The notes: generated by a model not told the origin, from the letters alone. 64,000 bases of DNA from Fluctibacter halophilus (GCF_020687825.1 NZ_JAJEWP010000006.1:124001-188000); one strand, 5' to 3'; shown: positions 1 through 9,381, numbered from the stretch's first letter. Made by a program: numbers and translations.

Positions 1-2
1 AC

Positions 3-1718
3 GTACGGGCACAAAATCTGTACGTAAAACACATCGCCACTGGCACCGAAACAGCGCTGAGCAAAGACGGCGGTGGCCTCATTAAATACGGCATGGCCGA
101 GTTCGTCGCTCAGGAGGAAATGGGCCGCATGACCGGCTATTGGTGGTCACCGGATGAATCAAAAGTCGCCTTTACCCGAGTCGACGAATCGCCGGTTGAA
201 GTGATCACCCGCAGTGAGATTTACGCTGACAGTATTGAGATGATCGAACAGCGTTATCCCAGGGCCGGCACCCCGAACGTCGATATTGCCCTGGCGGTCA
301 GCGATGTAAGCGGTAAGCACACCGACTGGATTGACCTGGGTATCGACAAAGACATCTATCTGGCACGGGCCAAATGGATGCGCGACAGCACAACACTGAC
401 CTATCAGTGGCAGAGCCGCGATCAGCAACAGTTGGAATTACGCGCCTACAACACCCAGACCAAACAGCAGAAGGTGTTGATCAAAGAGAGCAGCAACACC
501 TGGGTAAACCTGCACGATGACCTGTATTTCCTGACCTCGAAGGACCAGTTTATCTGGGCGTCTGAGCGCAGCGGCTTCAAGCACCTCTACCTGTATGATC
601 TGAATGGCAAGATGCTCCGTCCTCTGACGCAAGGCCAATGGGTGGTGGATAATCTGGAGGCCGTGAATGAAAACAGTGGAGAGGTGTTCTTTACCGGTCG
701 CAAAGATACCCCCATCGAAAAACACCTCTACCGCGTGTCCCTCAATGGTGAGGCCGTTGCGCGGGTCAGCCAGCGTGAAGGCTACCATGACATTACCTTT
801 GGTGAAGACGCATCAGTCTACGTCGACAAATACTCAACCATTAACACACCTTTCCAGGTCAGTCTGCACAAGGCCAATGGTGAACAACTCACCTGGCTGG
901 AAGAGAATGTGGTTGACGATGATCACCCGCTGGCCCCTTATCAACAACAATGGGTAAAACCCAGCTTTGGCACCCTGCAAACCGCCGACGGCGCGACGTT
1001 GCACTACCGTCTGTTTACACCGCAAAAACGGCAGGGCAAACACCCGGTTATCGTGTTTGTTTACGGCGGCCCACATGCGCAAATTGTCACCAACAAGTGG
1101 TACGGCAACCGCGGCCTTTTGATGCAGCATTGGGTCAATAAAGGTTACGTGGTGTTCACGCTGGACAACCGGGGCTCGAACTACCGTGGCAAAGCATTTG
1201 AGGAACCTATCTACCAGAAGATGGGCAGTGTGGAAGTACGGGACCAGGTCGAAGGGGTTAAATTCCTGCGTGGCCTGGATTATGTGGATCCAGAGCGCAT
1301 TGGCATCTATGGCCACAGTTACGGTGGCTATATGGCCCTGATGACCATGTTTAAAGCCGGTGACTACTTCGCCGCGGGTGTGGCTGGCGCACCGGTCACT
1401 GATTGGCGCTTGTATGACACCCACTACACCGAACGCTATATGGGCAACCCGAAACAGGTGGATGACGCCTACACGGCTTCATCGGTGTTCCCCTATGCTG
1501 ATGGCCTGAAGGGTGACTTGCTGATTTACCACGGCATGGCTGATGATAACGTTCTGTTTACCCACAGTACCAAACTGTATAAACACCTGCAGGACATCGC
1601 CAAGCCCTTTGAAGTGATGGACTATCCCGGTAAAAAACACAGCATTCGTGGCAAACAGACGGGTATTCACCTGTACAACACGATCACGCGGTTTTTTGAC
1701 CGCCACCTGGACAACTAA
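3..1718 (+). CDS. S9 family peptidase (dipeptidyl peptidase IV type), 5' end outside window
   Basis: C-terminal part of a prolyl-oligopeptidase family serine peptidase. The reading frame is open from base 3, so the gene begins upstream; the ATG at 93 is internal. The first two thirds visible are beta-propeller sequence (DPPIV_N), the last third is the alpha/beta-hydrolase domain. The nucleophile motif GHSYGG lies near base 1315, the Asp motif HGMADDNV near 1535 and the His motif KKHSIRG near 1635, giving a complete Ser-Asp-His triad. The family removes N-terminal X-Pro dipeptides, usually in the periplasm; the signal peptide would be upstream and cannot be seen. Family assignment is firm, exact substrate is inferred. 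Confidence 0.93.
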   Translation, partial: VRAQNLYVKHIATGTETALSKDGGGLIKYGMAEFVAQEEMGRMTGYWWSPDESKVAFTRVDESPVEVITRSEIYADSIEMIEQRYPRAGTPNVDIALAVSDVSGKHTDWIDLGIDKDIYLARAKWMRDSTTLTYQWQSRDQQQLELRAYNTQTKQQKVLIKESSNTWVNLHDDLYFLTSKDQFIWASERSGFKHLYLYDLNGKMLRPLTQGQWVVDNLEAVNENSGEVFFTGRKDTPIEKHLYRVSLNGEAVARVSQREGYHDITFGEDASVYVDKYSTINTPFQVSLHKANGEQLTWLEENVVDDDHPLAPYQQQWVKPSFGTLQTADGATLHYRLFTPQKRQGKHPVIVFVYGGPHAQIVTNKWYGNRGLLMQHWVNKGYVVFTLDNRGSNYRGKAFEEPIYQKMGSVEVRDQVEGVKFLRGLDYVDPERIGIYGHSYGGYMALMTMFKAGDYFAAGVAGAPVTDWRLYDTHYTERYMGNPKQVDDAYTASSVFPYADGLKGDLLIYHGMADDNVLFTHSTKLYKHLQDIAKPFEVMDYPGKKHSIRGKQTGIHLYNTITRFFDRHLDN

Positions 1719-1726
1719 CCCCTGGC

Positions 1727-1756
1727 TGGCGCACAACCCCGTCGGGATGTGCGCCA
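1727..1756. terminator. hairpin between convergent genes
   Basis: TGGCGCACA at 1727-1735 pairs perfectly with TGTGCGCCA at 1748-1756, with a CCC/GGG pair able to extend the stem inside the loop. It sits between the end of the S9 peptidase and the end of the convergent PH-domain gene. There is no clear U-tract on either side, so use as a bidirectional terminator is inference. Confidence 0.45.
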
Positions 1757-1764
1757 CTCATGAT

Positions 1765-2136
1765 TCAGGGCAGGAATGTCGCCAGGGTCTGCTGGATCCC
1801 GACCACCGTGTCCTTTTTCAATTCCTTCTCAATCGGCTCGGATTGACCCGACACCCAAATCTTCAACTCGGCATCTAAATCAAAATGCCCGGCGGTTTCC
1901 AGTTTGAACTGCACAATCGCTTTGTACGGTATGCTGTGATAATCCACTTTTTTGCCGGTGAGCCCCTGCTTATCAATCAGAATAAGCCGCTTACTGGTGA
2001 ACACATACATATCGCGAATTTCTTTAAAAACCCGCTGTATCGCCTCGTTTTCACCCAGCATCGGAGCCAGTTCATCGGCCACTTCACTCACGTCAATTTC
2101 GGCCGCGTGGCCGAGCAATCCATCCAATAGTCCCAT
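1765..2136 (-). CDS. PH domain-containing protein (bPH_1-like)
   Basis: 123-residue cytoplasmic protein with no signal peptide or membrane segment. The pattern of a short helical N-terminus followed by beta-strand sequence around FTSKRLILIDKQGL (about residues 50-65) and SIPYKAIVQF fits the bacterial pleckstrin-homology family PF08000. Homologues are common single-gene proteins of unknown function. It is transcribed alone, convergent with the S9 peptidase and divergent from the PLP enzyme. Good ribosome site (GGAGAAAAC) just upstream of the ATG. Confidence 0.75.
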   Translation of the reverse strand: MGLLDGLLGHAAEIDVSEVADELAPMLGENEAIQRVFKEIRDMYVFTSKRLILIDKQGLTGKKVDYHSIPYKAIVQFKLETAGHFDLDAELKIWVSGQSEPIEKELKKDTVVGIQQTLATFLP

Positions 2137-2247
2137 CAGTTTTCTCCTCGTTTTGGCTTGTAGCTTAGGCGAGTGCCGCCAAAAAACAAGAGGCTGGAGC
2201 GTGGATGTTTTTCATGGCAAAGTTGACCACCGCAGCGAGGAGGCACC

Positions 2248-3261
2248 ATGCCAGGTTATGACGACATTCGACGGGCTCAAATCCGTGTACAAGAACACAT
2301 TAAGCAAACACCGATTGTAGAATCTCATTTACTCAATCAATGGTTAGGTAGCCGCATCCTGTTCAAAGCAGAATGCTTACAAACCACCGGGGCATTCAAA
2401 GTACGCGGCGCGCTGAATGCGTTGTCGGCTTACATAGAGCGTCATGGAAAGCCCCGTCAAGTGGTGGCCAACAGTTCCGGCAATCATGCCCAAGCGGTTG
2501 CCTGGGCTGCCCACAACCAGGGCATTCCGGCAACCATTTACACAACCCACACGGTGTCTGCTGTCAAAGCGGCGGCAACCCGTCATTATGGCGCACAGTT
2601 GTGTCAATTCAGCACCCGGGTGGAGGCTGACGAAGCAGTGCAGCGCGCAGCCGAACAGGACGGTGTGTTCTGGATCCCACCGTTTAATCACGAAGATGTC
2701 ATCGCCGGCCAGGGCACCCTGGCACTGGATGCATTTTCTCAACTGAACGGGCTAAATATTGATGCCATCTGCACACCCTGCGGTGGCGGAGGCCTGCTTT
2801 CGGGAACCCTGCTGACAACCCGCCAACATTTCCCTACAGCCAAGGTGTTGGGAGCCGAGCCTGCCAACGCCAACGATGCCGCCCGTTCGCTGAAACTGGG
2901 ACACATCGTCGGCCTGGAAGGGACCGCGAATACGCTGGCGGATGGTGCCGCAACCCCAAGTGTGGGTCCATTGACGTTTCCATTGCTACAACAGGTTGAT
3001 GGTTTCTATGAAGTGGAAGAAACTGCCATTGCTTACTGGACCCAGTGGTTGCAACACTTACTAAAACTGCACATCGAACCCACCTCGGCCATGACACTTG
3101 AGGCAGTCGCCCGCTACCTGCAGCAGCAAGGACGGGGACAAACCATCATGGTGCTGATTTCAGGGGGCAATATCTCACCGCAAACCTCACAACAGGTGTG
3201 GTCTGTCGACCACTTACAAAAGGTACCGGATGGTCCCTTTATAAGTAGCGGAAGTTGTTGA
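2248..3261 (+). CDS. PLP-dependent threonine dehydratase / serine racemase-like enzyme
   Basis: Fold-type II PLP enzyme, 337 residues. The Schiff-base lysine is K51 in TGAFKVRGAL, the substrate-carboxylate loop is SSGNHAQA (about 75-82) and the phosphate-binding glycine loop is GGGGLLSG (about 178-185). There is no C-terminal ACT regulatory domain, so it is the short catabolic type (threonine/serine dehydratase, serine racemase or threo-3-hydroxyaspartate ammonia-lyase) and not the biosynthetic IlvA. A strong GAGGAGG site about 7 bases upstream fixes the ATG start. Which amino acid it takes cannot be told from sequence. Confidence 0.85.
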   Translation: MPGYDDIRRAQIRVQEHIKQTPIVESHLLNQWLGSRILFKAECLQTTGAFKVRGALNALSAYIERHGKPRQVVANSSGNHAQAVAWAAHNQGIPATIYTTHTVSAVKAAATRHYGAQLCQFSTRVEADEAVQRAAEQDGVFWIPPFNHEDVIAGQGTLALDAFSQLNGLNIDAICTPCGGGGLLSGTLLTTRQHFPTAKVLGAEPANANDAARSLKLGHIVGLEGTANTLADGAATPSVGPLTFPLLQQVDGFYEVEETAIAYWTQWLQHLLKLHIEPTSAMTLEAVARYLQQQGRGQTIMVLISGGNISPQTSQQVWSVDHLQKVPDGPFISSGSC

Positions 3262-3292
3262 AATTATAATCGGAACCTGACATAACTAGGGT

Positions 3293-3736
3293 ATGAACGC
3301 CATCAAAAAGCTCTTAAAATTGTCTGCCAGGTCGAGACTTGCCGTCGCCTGCCTGCTGTTTTTTGCGCTTTTAAGCCCTTCAGCATTGGCAAAAAAATGC
3401 ACCATTATTTATGCTCTCGAAGGCATACCCTATCAGAGTTTCAGCAGTCAGCTAGATGCCCTGCATTGGCATCTCAAACAACTCGATATCACCCTGATTG
3501 ATTTGAACCATTGGCACAGCGCGCCACTGCACGAACCCCTCAGTGGGCGGGAGCGCGCCTTGCTGAGAGATCGCTTTGTACTCAATGCGCCGCACACCGG
3601 CGCGGTATTGCTGAACCGTCATGGCACCATTTTGCAACGTTATGAACATATGGTGGATTTGGTTGACTTGTTAATGACCTGTCAGTCGCCGCAACGCTCC
3701 CAACCACGGCATCGCCAGATGGCCAGCCAGCAATAG
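3293..3736 (+). CDS. exported DUF4174-like protein
   Basis: 147 residues with a signal peptide (positive N-terminus, hydrophobic stretch about 17-31, cleavage near ALA-K). The mature part has a thioredoxin-like alternation and ends with AVLLNRHGTILQRYEHMVD, resembling the DUF4174 family, in which a strand-turn-strand with a conserved Gly near the end is typical. No CXXC motif is present, so a thiol-redox role is unlikely. It lies 31 bases after the PLP gene and ahead of the halogenase homologue, in the same direction. Function unknown. Confidence 0.55.
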   Translation: MNAIKKLLKLSARSRLAVACLLFFALLSPSALAKKCTIIYALEGIPYQSFSSQLDALHWHLKQLDITLIDLNHWHSAPLHEPLSGRERALLRDRFVLNAPHTGAVLLNRHGTILQRYEHMVDLVDLLMTCQSPQRSQPRHRQMASQQ

Positions 3737-3742
3737 TAGGTT

Positions 3743-3756
3743 TGTAAACGTTTTCA
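3743..3756. promoter_or_regulatory. candidate LacI/GalR-family operator
   Basis: TGTAAACGTTTTCA is a CG-centred palindrome with one mismatch between half sites and fits the cre-like consensus TGNAANCGNWNNCA of LacI-family regulators. It lies 72 bases before the halogenase start, where an operator would act. No LacI-family gene is in the window, so the regulator is unknown. Confidence 0.45.
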
Positions 3757-3827
3757 TTTCAGCGTCTGATAACGTACAGTAACCTCCAGTCCTAACAGTC
3801 TATCTCCTAACAGAGTCAGGAGTTCAG

Positions 3828-5360
3828 GTGACGTCTTCATCCCCTTTTCATGTGGTTATCGTCGGTGGCGGCAGTGCCGGATGGCTAACCGCAGGTTTGC
3901 TGGCAGCGCGATTTGGCAGCGGCACCAACGGGGCTTATAAGTTTACCCTGATAGAGTCACCGGATGTACCCACCATCGGCGTCGGTGAAGGCACCTGGCC
4001 GTCTATGCGCAACACCCTGCAGCAGATTGGCATCCGTGAAGGCGATTTTTTGCGCCAGTGTCACGCCAGTTTCAAACAAGGCTCCCAGTTCATTGGCTGG
4101 CGTAATGGCGCTGATGATGATCGGTATTATCACCCTTTCACCACGCCGCTTGGGTATGGACAGCTGGATCTACACGCAGCATGGGCTCGGCAATCGACAC
4201 AATCATTTGCTGAATGGCTTTGTCCTCAGGTAGCGGTCAGTGAAGCCGGATGTGCGCCCAAGCAACTGGCAACGCCAGACTATGCTGGCGTGACCAACTA
4301 CGGTTATCACCTCGATGCGGGGCAGTTTTCACGGATGCTGGAAGCGCATTGCACAAAAGTCCTGGGCGTCGATTATTTACAGGACCATGTTAACGGGGTA
4401 CGCAGTCACAGCAATGGCGATATTGCGGCACTGGACTGCGCCCAACATGGCGAGTTGTCTGGCGATCTGTTCATCGACTGTTCCGGCATGACAGGTCTGT
4501 TGATAGACCAGCATTACGGGGTACCTTGGTTGTCGCAAAAATCCGTGTTGTTCAATGATCGTGCGGTGGCTGCCCAGGTGCCCTATGTACAGCCTGATCA
4601 GGACATTGTGTCTACGACCCTGAGTACCGCACAGGCGGCAGGCTGGATATGGGATATCGGCTTACAACACCGACGGGGAACCGGCTACACCTACAGCAGC
4701 AACCATTGTGATCAAGCCAACGCCGAAGCGACCCTCAGAGACTACCTTGCATTGCCCGAAGACAGCGAGGTGTCATTCCGCCATTTATCCTTTACTCCGG
4801 GCTATCGGGAGCAAATGTGGGTCAACAACTGCGTTGCCATCGGCATGTCTTCAGGCTTCATTGAACCATTGGAAGCGTCTGCACTGGCCATGGTTGAATT
4901 ATCAGCGACCATGCTCGGTGATGACATGCCACGGGATCATCAGCACATGAAAATCGTGCGCGAGCGCTTCAATCAGCGTTTCCGCTACCGTTGGGAACGC
5001 GTCATTGAGTTTCTCAAACTGCACTACGTGTTGAGCCAACGCACTGAACCCTACTGGCAACAGAACCGAAATCCGGACACAATCCCTGAACGTCTGCAGA
5101 CACTGTTGTCATTATGGTCCTATCAACCCCCCAACCGTCATGATTTCATTCAGAACGAAGAGGTATTTCCCTCCGCAAGCTATCAGTATGTGCTGTATGG
5201 AATGGGCTTCACCACCCAGCCAGCAGGAGACCACATACTGCAGCGCCAGCAGTCTCGCATCGCTGACATTGTGGCCAGCAATCAGCAGCAAACCCAACGT
5301 TTGTTGGGAGGACTACCCAGCAACAGGGCGTTACTTGACGCGATAGTGGCACAAGCTTAG
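3828..5360 (+). CDS. tryptophan halogenase family flavoprotein
   Basis: 510-residue FAD-dependent halogenase homologue. GGGSAGWL (about 13-20) is the FAD-binding GxGxxG motif and VGEGTWPS (about 52-59) the second flavin motif. K83 in ASFKQG aligns with catalytic Lys79 of PrnA, and SSGFIEPLEAS aligns with the segment holding PrnA Glu346. The diagnostic WxWxIP motif reads WIWDIG, so Pro is replaced by Gly. GTG start, with CAGGAG seven to ten bases upstream. Marine gammaproteobacteria carry many such genes next to TonB-dependent receptors, and their substrates are mostly unknown. A peptide, indole or sugar-linked aromatic substrate is possible. Cytoplasmic; no signal peptide. Confidence 0.88.
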   Translation: MTSSSPFHVVIVGGGSAGWLTAGLLAARFGSGTNGAYKFTLIESPDVPTIGVGEGTWPSMRNTLQQIGIREGDFLRQCHASFKQGSQFIGWRNGADDDRYYHPFTTPLGYGQLDLHAAWARQSTQSFAEWLCPQVAVSEAGCAPKQLATPDYAGVTNYGYHLDAGQFSRMLEAHCTKVLGVDYLQDHVNGVRSHSNGDIAALDCAQHGELSGDLFIDCSGMTGLLIDQHYGVPWLSQKSVLFNDRAVAAQVPYVQPDQDIVSTTLSTAQAAGWIWDIGLQHRRGTGYTYSSNHCDQANAEATLRDYLALPEDSEVSFRHLSFTPGYREQMWVNNCVAIGMSSGFIEPLEASALAMVELSATMLGDDMPRDHQHMKIVRERFNQRFRYRWERVIEFLKLHYVLSQRTEPYWQQNRNPDTIPERLQTLLSLWSYQPPNRHDFIQNEEVFPSASYQYVLYGMGFTTQPAGDHILQRQQSRIADIVASNQQQTQRLLGGLPSNRALLDAIVAQA

Positions 5361-5435
5361 CACCTCGGTTGAACGGTTGCGCGCCACGACTTTTTAAGGC
5401 AACGTAACTGCTACCCTATTTCCGGAGGCATTGTT

Positions 5436-7082
5436 TTGCGCATAATTACGCTCTTGGTTGGCTTTTTCGTTAGCCTGTCTGCATTGGCCAAACCGATCCA
5501 ATTCGTGAACGTCAATGGCTATACCTACACTCCTCAAGGTGAGCTGCGGACCTTTTCCAGTATCGTTATCGAGGACGACATCGTTCTGGCCACCTACGAA
5601 CCCGATTCAATGCAACACTGGCCCGAGGCACAGACGATTGATTTGGCCGGTAAAACCATGCTGCCGGGACTCATTGATGCCCATGGCCACTTACTCGGTC
5701 TGGGCGACACCCTGCTAAAAGTGGATGTGCGTGACCAGACCAGTGCCGAGCGCGCCGCCCAACAGGTACAGGCGTATGCCCAGGGCCATCCCCAACTGCG
5801 TTGGATTGTCGGACGGGGCTGGAACCAGGTGCTCTGGCCAGGCAAGCAATTCCCCACCGCCGCGCAACTGGATGAATACGTCAGTGACAGACCAGTATTT
5901 CTGGAACGGGTGGATGGACACGCCGCCTGGCTGAACAGCAAGGCTCTTACGGCAGCAGGCATCAATAAAGACAGCGTGTCACCACCGGGCGGAAAAATTG
6001 AAAAGGGCCCGGATGGCGAACCGACCGGGATCCTGATCGACAATGCCATGAACCTGGTTACGCCTTTATTGCCCAAAGCAGACGATGACTACCTGTCCGC
6101 CAGCCTTGAGGCGGCTGGTGAGCACCTGTTGTCGGTCGGGATCACCAGCATGCACGACGCGGGCATTCCGGCCAACGTGTACAACTTTTATCAACAACAG
6201 GCCACCCAACAGCGTATGCCGGTGCGGGTTTACGCCATGCTTGCCGCCACCGAACCCACCCTACTGACATTGCTGCAAAAAGGTCCGGTTTACAGTGATG
6301 ACGGCATGCTGTCGATCCGCAGTGTCAAAGCCTACGGAGATGGCGCACTGGGTAGTCGTGGGGCAGCGTTACTCGCTCCCTACAGCGACGCTGCAGACAA
6401 TCAGGGCTTGTTGCTGACCGCTGAACAGGACATGAAAGACCTGTTTGATACCGTTATCGGCTATGGCTATCAGCTCAACTATCATGCCATTGGTGACAAA
6501 GCCAATCGCTATGCTCTGGATCAATATCAGGACACCTTCAAGCGCGTTGGCGGCAAAGCCCTGCGCCACCGTATCGAACATGCCCAGGTGATCGCATTAA
6601 CTGACATTCCCCGTTTCGCCGAGCTGTCAGTGATAGCCTCCGTCCAGCCTACTCACGCCACCAGCGACATGAATATGGCTGAGGATCGACTCGGCAAAGA
6701 GCGATTGAAAGGCGCTTATGCCTGGCAGCGATTGCTGGATGCCGGTGCGACATTGGCATTTGGCTCTGACTTTCCCGTCGAACTGGCCAATCCGTTTTAC
6801 GGATTGCACGCCGCCGTCACCCGACAGGATCGCAATGATCAGCCAGTCAATGGCTGGATACCCGAACAAGGTGTAACCCTGCAACAGGCGTTTAAAGCCT
6901 TTACCCTTGATGCAGCGTATGCCGCCCATCAGGAACACCGATTGGGCACCTTAACGGCGGGGAAATACGCCGATTTTATTGTCATAGATCGAGACATCTT
7001 CCAGCGCCCCGCATCGGAATTGTGGCAAGTGAAAGTGGAACAGACCTGGCTGGCAGGTAAACAGGTCTATTCTGCACAATAA
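5436..7082 (+). CDS. exported amidohydrolase, YtcJ type (amidohydrolase family 3)
   Basis: 548 residues with an N-terminal signal peptide ending near ALAKP (residue 19). Metal-site motifs of the amidohydrolase superfamily are all present: DAHGH near residue 82, HAIGDKANRYALD, HRIEHAQ and GSDFPVE. This is the YtcJ-like group whose known members hydrolyse N-acyl or formamide-type bonds; the natural substrate here is unknown. TTG start, chosen because GGAGG lies 8 bases upstream and the next residues make a proper signal peptide. It follows the halogenase gene by 75 bases in the same direction. Confidence 0.88.
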   Translation: MRIITLLVGFFVSLSALAKPIQFVNVNGYTYTPQGELRTFSSIVIEDDIVLATYEPDSMQHWPEAQTIDLAGKTMLPGLIDAHGHLLGLGDTLLKVDVRDQTSAERAAQQVQAYAQGHPQLRWIVGRGWNQVLWPGKQFPTAAQLDEYVSDRPVFLERVDGHAAWLNSKALTAAGINKDSVSPPGGKIEKGPDGEPTGILIDNAMNLVTPLLPKADDDYLSASLEAAGEHLLSVGITSMHDAGIPANVYNFYQQQATQQRMPVRVYAMLAATEPTLLTLLQKGPVYSDDGMLSIRSVKAYGDGALGSRGAALLAPYSDAADNQGLLLTAEQDMKDLFDTVIGYGYQLNYHAIGDKANRYALDQYQDTFKRVGGKALRHRIEHAQVIALTDIPRFAELSVIASVQPTHATSDMNMAEDRLGKERLKGAYAWQRLLDAGATLAFGSDFPVELANPFYGLHAAVTRQDRNDQPVNGWIPEQGVTLQQAFKAFTLDAAYAAHQEHRLGTLTAGKYADFIVIDRDIFQRPASELWQVKVEQTWLAGKQVYSAQ

Positions 7083-7098
7083 GGGCGCAGCGGACAGC

Positions 7099-7584
7099 CT
7101 ATTGCTGGCGCAACAACACCATGTACAGGGTTGCGCCATAGTTGTCCGGTAAATCCCCGGGATAAGGGGCCGGGACAAATCCGTAGCGACGGTAACTGTG
7201 AATTGCTGCACTATTGTCCTGATGCACAAACAACGACACGCCGTTGGCCGGTTGATGTTGATATGCCTGCTCAATCAACGCGTCCATCAAGTGGTGCACA
7301 AGGCCTTTGCCGCGCTGCAAAGGCGAAATGGTCAGGCGGGCCAGGTGGTGCAATCCATGGCGCGAATAGCACTGTCCGAAACCCAACAGCGGGGTTGCAG
7401 CGCTTTTCAGCGCATGACTGCGAATACCGGGCATCTGCAACTGTTGAATAAAATCGTCCAATGACGGGGTCAGACGTACATCGGGCCCCGCCCATGCCTG
7501 TAAGGCTTGTGGCGTATCAAACCAGTCTTGCAGGGTCTGATAGTCAGACCGGGTGGGGGGCGTCAGATGATAAGACAATGTCAT
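7099..7584 (-). CDS. GNAT family N-acetyltransferase
   Basis: About 161 residues from the ATG at 7584. The open frame extends further upstream to a TTG at 7659, but that would collide with the start of the divergent antiporter and adds unconserved sequence. The GNAT acetyl-CoA region is seen as LTISPLQRGKGLVHHLMDALI (motif A, Q/RxxGxG/A) followed by LFVHQDNSAAIHSYRRYGF (motif B). Small-molecule or protein N-acetylation is expected; substrate unknown. Convergent with the amidohydrolase, 16 bases apart. Confidence 0.8.
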   Translation of the reverse strand: MTLSYHLTPPTRSDYQTLQDWFDTPQALQAWAGPDVRLTPSLDDFIQQLQMPGIRSHALKSAATPLLGFGQCYSRHGLHHLARLTISPLQRGKGLVHHLMDALIEQAYQHQPANGVSLFVHQDNSAAIHSYRRYGFVPAPYPGDLPDNYGATLYMVLLRQQ

Positions 7585-7658
7585 CTCCGATAGGGTAACC
7601 GCCGCCGTAGTATACCAATAACCGACGCATCGACACATAAAAGGAGTCAACCCGTACA

Positions 7659-9380
7659 ATGGACATTAAACGCTACCAGGGTTTACTGTGGTTGGTTGCC
7701 GGACTGCTGATTGCGCTGATCGTACAGTTCACCTCACAGCCTCAGTGGAACAGCAAAGTTCAACGGGTACCGGTCACACAAGATGCCCAGGGGCAATGGA
7801 CGTACACCCAGGGAGACACAACAACGGTGATCTCTGCCCAGCCCTATACCCAATCGCCGCTGCATCCGGACAACCTGCGTCAGGCTGCAACGCCGCCGGA
7901 CGTTGAACAACAATGGGTGCTGATCGCAGGGGAAGAAAAGCCCGTTCGCCTACAAGCCTACAGTCATCAGGGCATGGCTTCGTTGCTGCCGGCCTTCCTT
8001 GCGATTGTGTTATGCCTGGTCACCCGGGAGCCGCTGATGGCACTGCTGGGTGGGGTCATCAGTGCCGCCATCTTGTTGGGACGATTCGACCTGAGCAGCG
8101 ATGTGTTCATCCCCGCGCTGGCCACCGAAAGTGCCGCGGGCATTCTGATCCTCTATTTGTGGTTACTCGGCGGCCTGATGGGGATATGGGGGAAAACCGG
8201 TGCAGCACAGGCCTTTGCAGAACTGATGACACGGCGGGTAGTCCGCGGTCCGCGTTCGGCCAAGCTGGTGACCTGGTTGCTGGGCCTGATCTTTTTTCAG
8301 GGCGGCACCATGAGTACCGTACTGGTCGGCACAACCGTGAAGCCAATGGCCGACAAAGCCAATGTCAGTCATGAAGAGCTCAGTTACGTGGTCGATTCTA
8401 CCGCATCGCCAATTGCCATCCTGATTGCCTTCAATGCCTGGCCAGCCTATGTGCAAGCGTTGATCTTTGTGCCGGGCGTGACCTTTCTGGCCACCGAGGC
8501 TGACCGCCTGAGCTTTTTCTTCGCCAGTGTACCGCTGAGCTTTTATGCCGTACTGGCAATTCTGAGTACTTTCCTGCTCAGTCTCGACAAACCCTGGTTT
8601 TGCAGTGCTGAAATGCGCCAGGCAATGCAGCGGGCCCGACGGGGAGAAGGGCTCAATCGTCCCGATGCCCAACCGTTGAGTGCAAAAGAGTTACATGCCG
8701 TGACACCTCCCGCAGACTATGCATCACACTGGGGTGAGTTTGTCTGGCCTCTGGTCACTCTGATCGTCGTCGCTATCGGCACGTTCATGTTCAATGACAG
8801 CCCACAAATACACTGGGCGTTTGGCGCCGCACTGTTGCTGGCAACCATCATGGCCATGGTCAAAGGTATGGGATTGCGCCAGGTGATGGAAGGCTTCGCC
8901 AACGGCTGGAAAGGTGTGGTTGTCGCGTCAGTGGTACTGATGCTGGCCATCACCCTCGGCGGACTGAGCAAAGAGCTGGGTGGCGGTAACTACCTGGTCC
9001 AACTGTTAGGCGACAAACTGCCGTTTTGGTGTCTACCTGTGCTGCTGCAATGGCTGACCATGGTCATTGCCTTTTCAACCGGCACCAGTTGGGGCACCTA
9101 TGCGGTGGCATTTCCGTTGGCCATGCCACTGGTATGGGCGGTGGCGCAAAGCCAGGGGGTGGCTAATCCTGAGCTACTCATGATGCTGTGTTTCGCAGCG
9201 GTTTTAAATGGCAGTGTCTACGGCGATCAGTGTTCGCCGATATCCGACACCACCATTCTCAGCGCCATGACCACCGGTTGTGATTTGATGGATCATGTTC
9301 GAACCCAGTGGGTACCCGCAACATTTGCTGCTGTAGGGGCCAGTGTGCTGTGGACCGGCTGCGCACTGGTCTGGGTCTGA
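7659..9380 (+). CDS. Na+/H+ antiporter, NhaC family
   Basis: 573-residue inner-membrane antiporter. An N-terminal membrane anchor (residues 10-25) is followed by about 80 polar residues likely outside the membrane, then about ten further hydrophobic segments. Conserved NhaC-family segments include GGLMGIWGKTG, FFQGGTMSTVLVGTTVKP, DSTASPIAIL and, near the end, NGSVYGDQCSPISDTTILSAM. Expected to exchange cytoplasmic Na+ for H+, which would work with the Na+-extruding Nqr complex encoded at 22-28 kb. AAGGAG lies 12 bases upstream of the ATG. The polar N-terminal insertion is longer than in short NhaC proteins. Confidence 0.9.
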   Translation: MDIKRYQGLLWLVAGLLIALIVQFTSQPQWNSKVQRVPVTQDAQGQWTYTQGDTTTVISAQPYTQSPLHPDNLRQAATPPDVEQQWVLIAGEEKPVRLQAYSHQGMASLLPAFLAIVLCLVTREPLMALLGGVISAAILLGRFDLSSDVFIPALATESAAGILILYLWLLGGLMGIWGKTGAAQAFAELMTRRVVRGPRSAKLVTWLLGLIFFQGGTMSTVLVGTTVKPMADKANVSHEELSYVVDSTASPIAILIAFNAWPAYVQALIFVPGVTFLATEADRLSFFFASVPLSFYAVLAILSTFLLSLDKPWFCSAEMRQAMQRARRGEGLNRPDAQPLSAKELHAVTPPADYASHWGEFVWPLVTLIVVAIGTFMFNDSPQIHWAFGAALLLATIMAMVKGMGLRQVMEGFANGWKGVVVASVVLMLAITLGGLSKELGGGNYLVQLLGDKLPFWCLPVLLQWLTMVIAFSTGTSWGTYAVAFPLAMPLVWAVAQSQGVANPELLMMLCFAAVLNGSVYGDQCSPISDTTILSAMTTGCDLMDHVRTQWVPATFAAVGASVLWTGCALVWV

Positions 9381-9381
9381 C

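Noticed and set aside
834-1424. Antisense open frame within the S9 peptidase
   Set aside because: It lies opposite the catalytic domain with GHSYGG on the given strand; it is a shadow of coding sequence.
4070-4110. Loss of the catalytic lysine in the halogenase homologue
   Set aside because: An initial register placed Gln at the position; counting along PrnA showed Lys79 is the Lys of FK, which is kept here as K83.
7585-7659. Upstream extension of the GNAT gene to the TTG at 7659
   Set aside because: It would overlap the divergent antiporter start and adds residues with no GNAT similarity.
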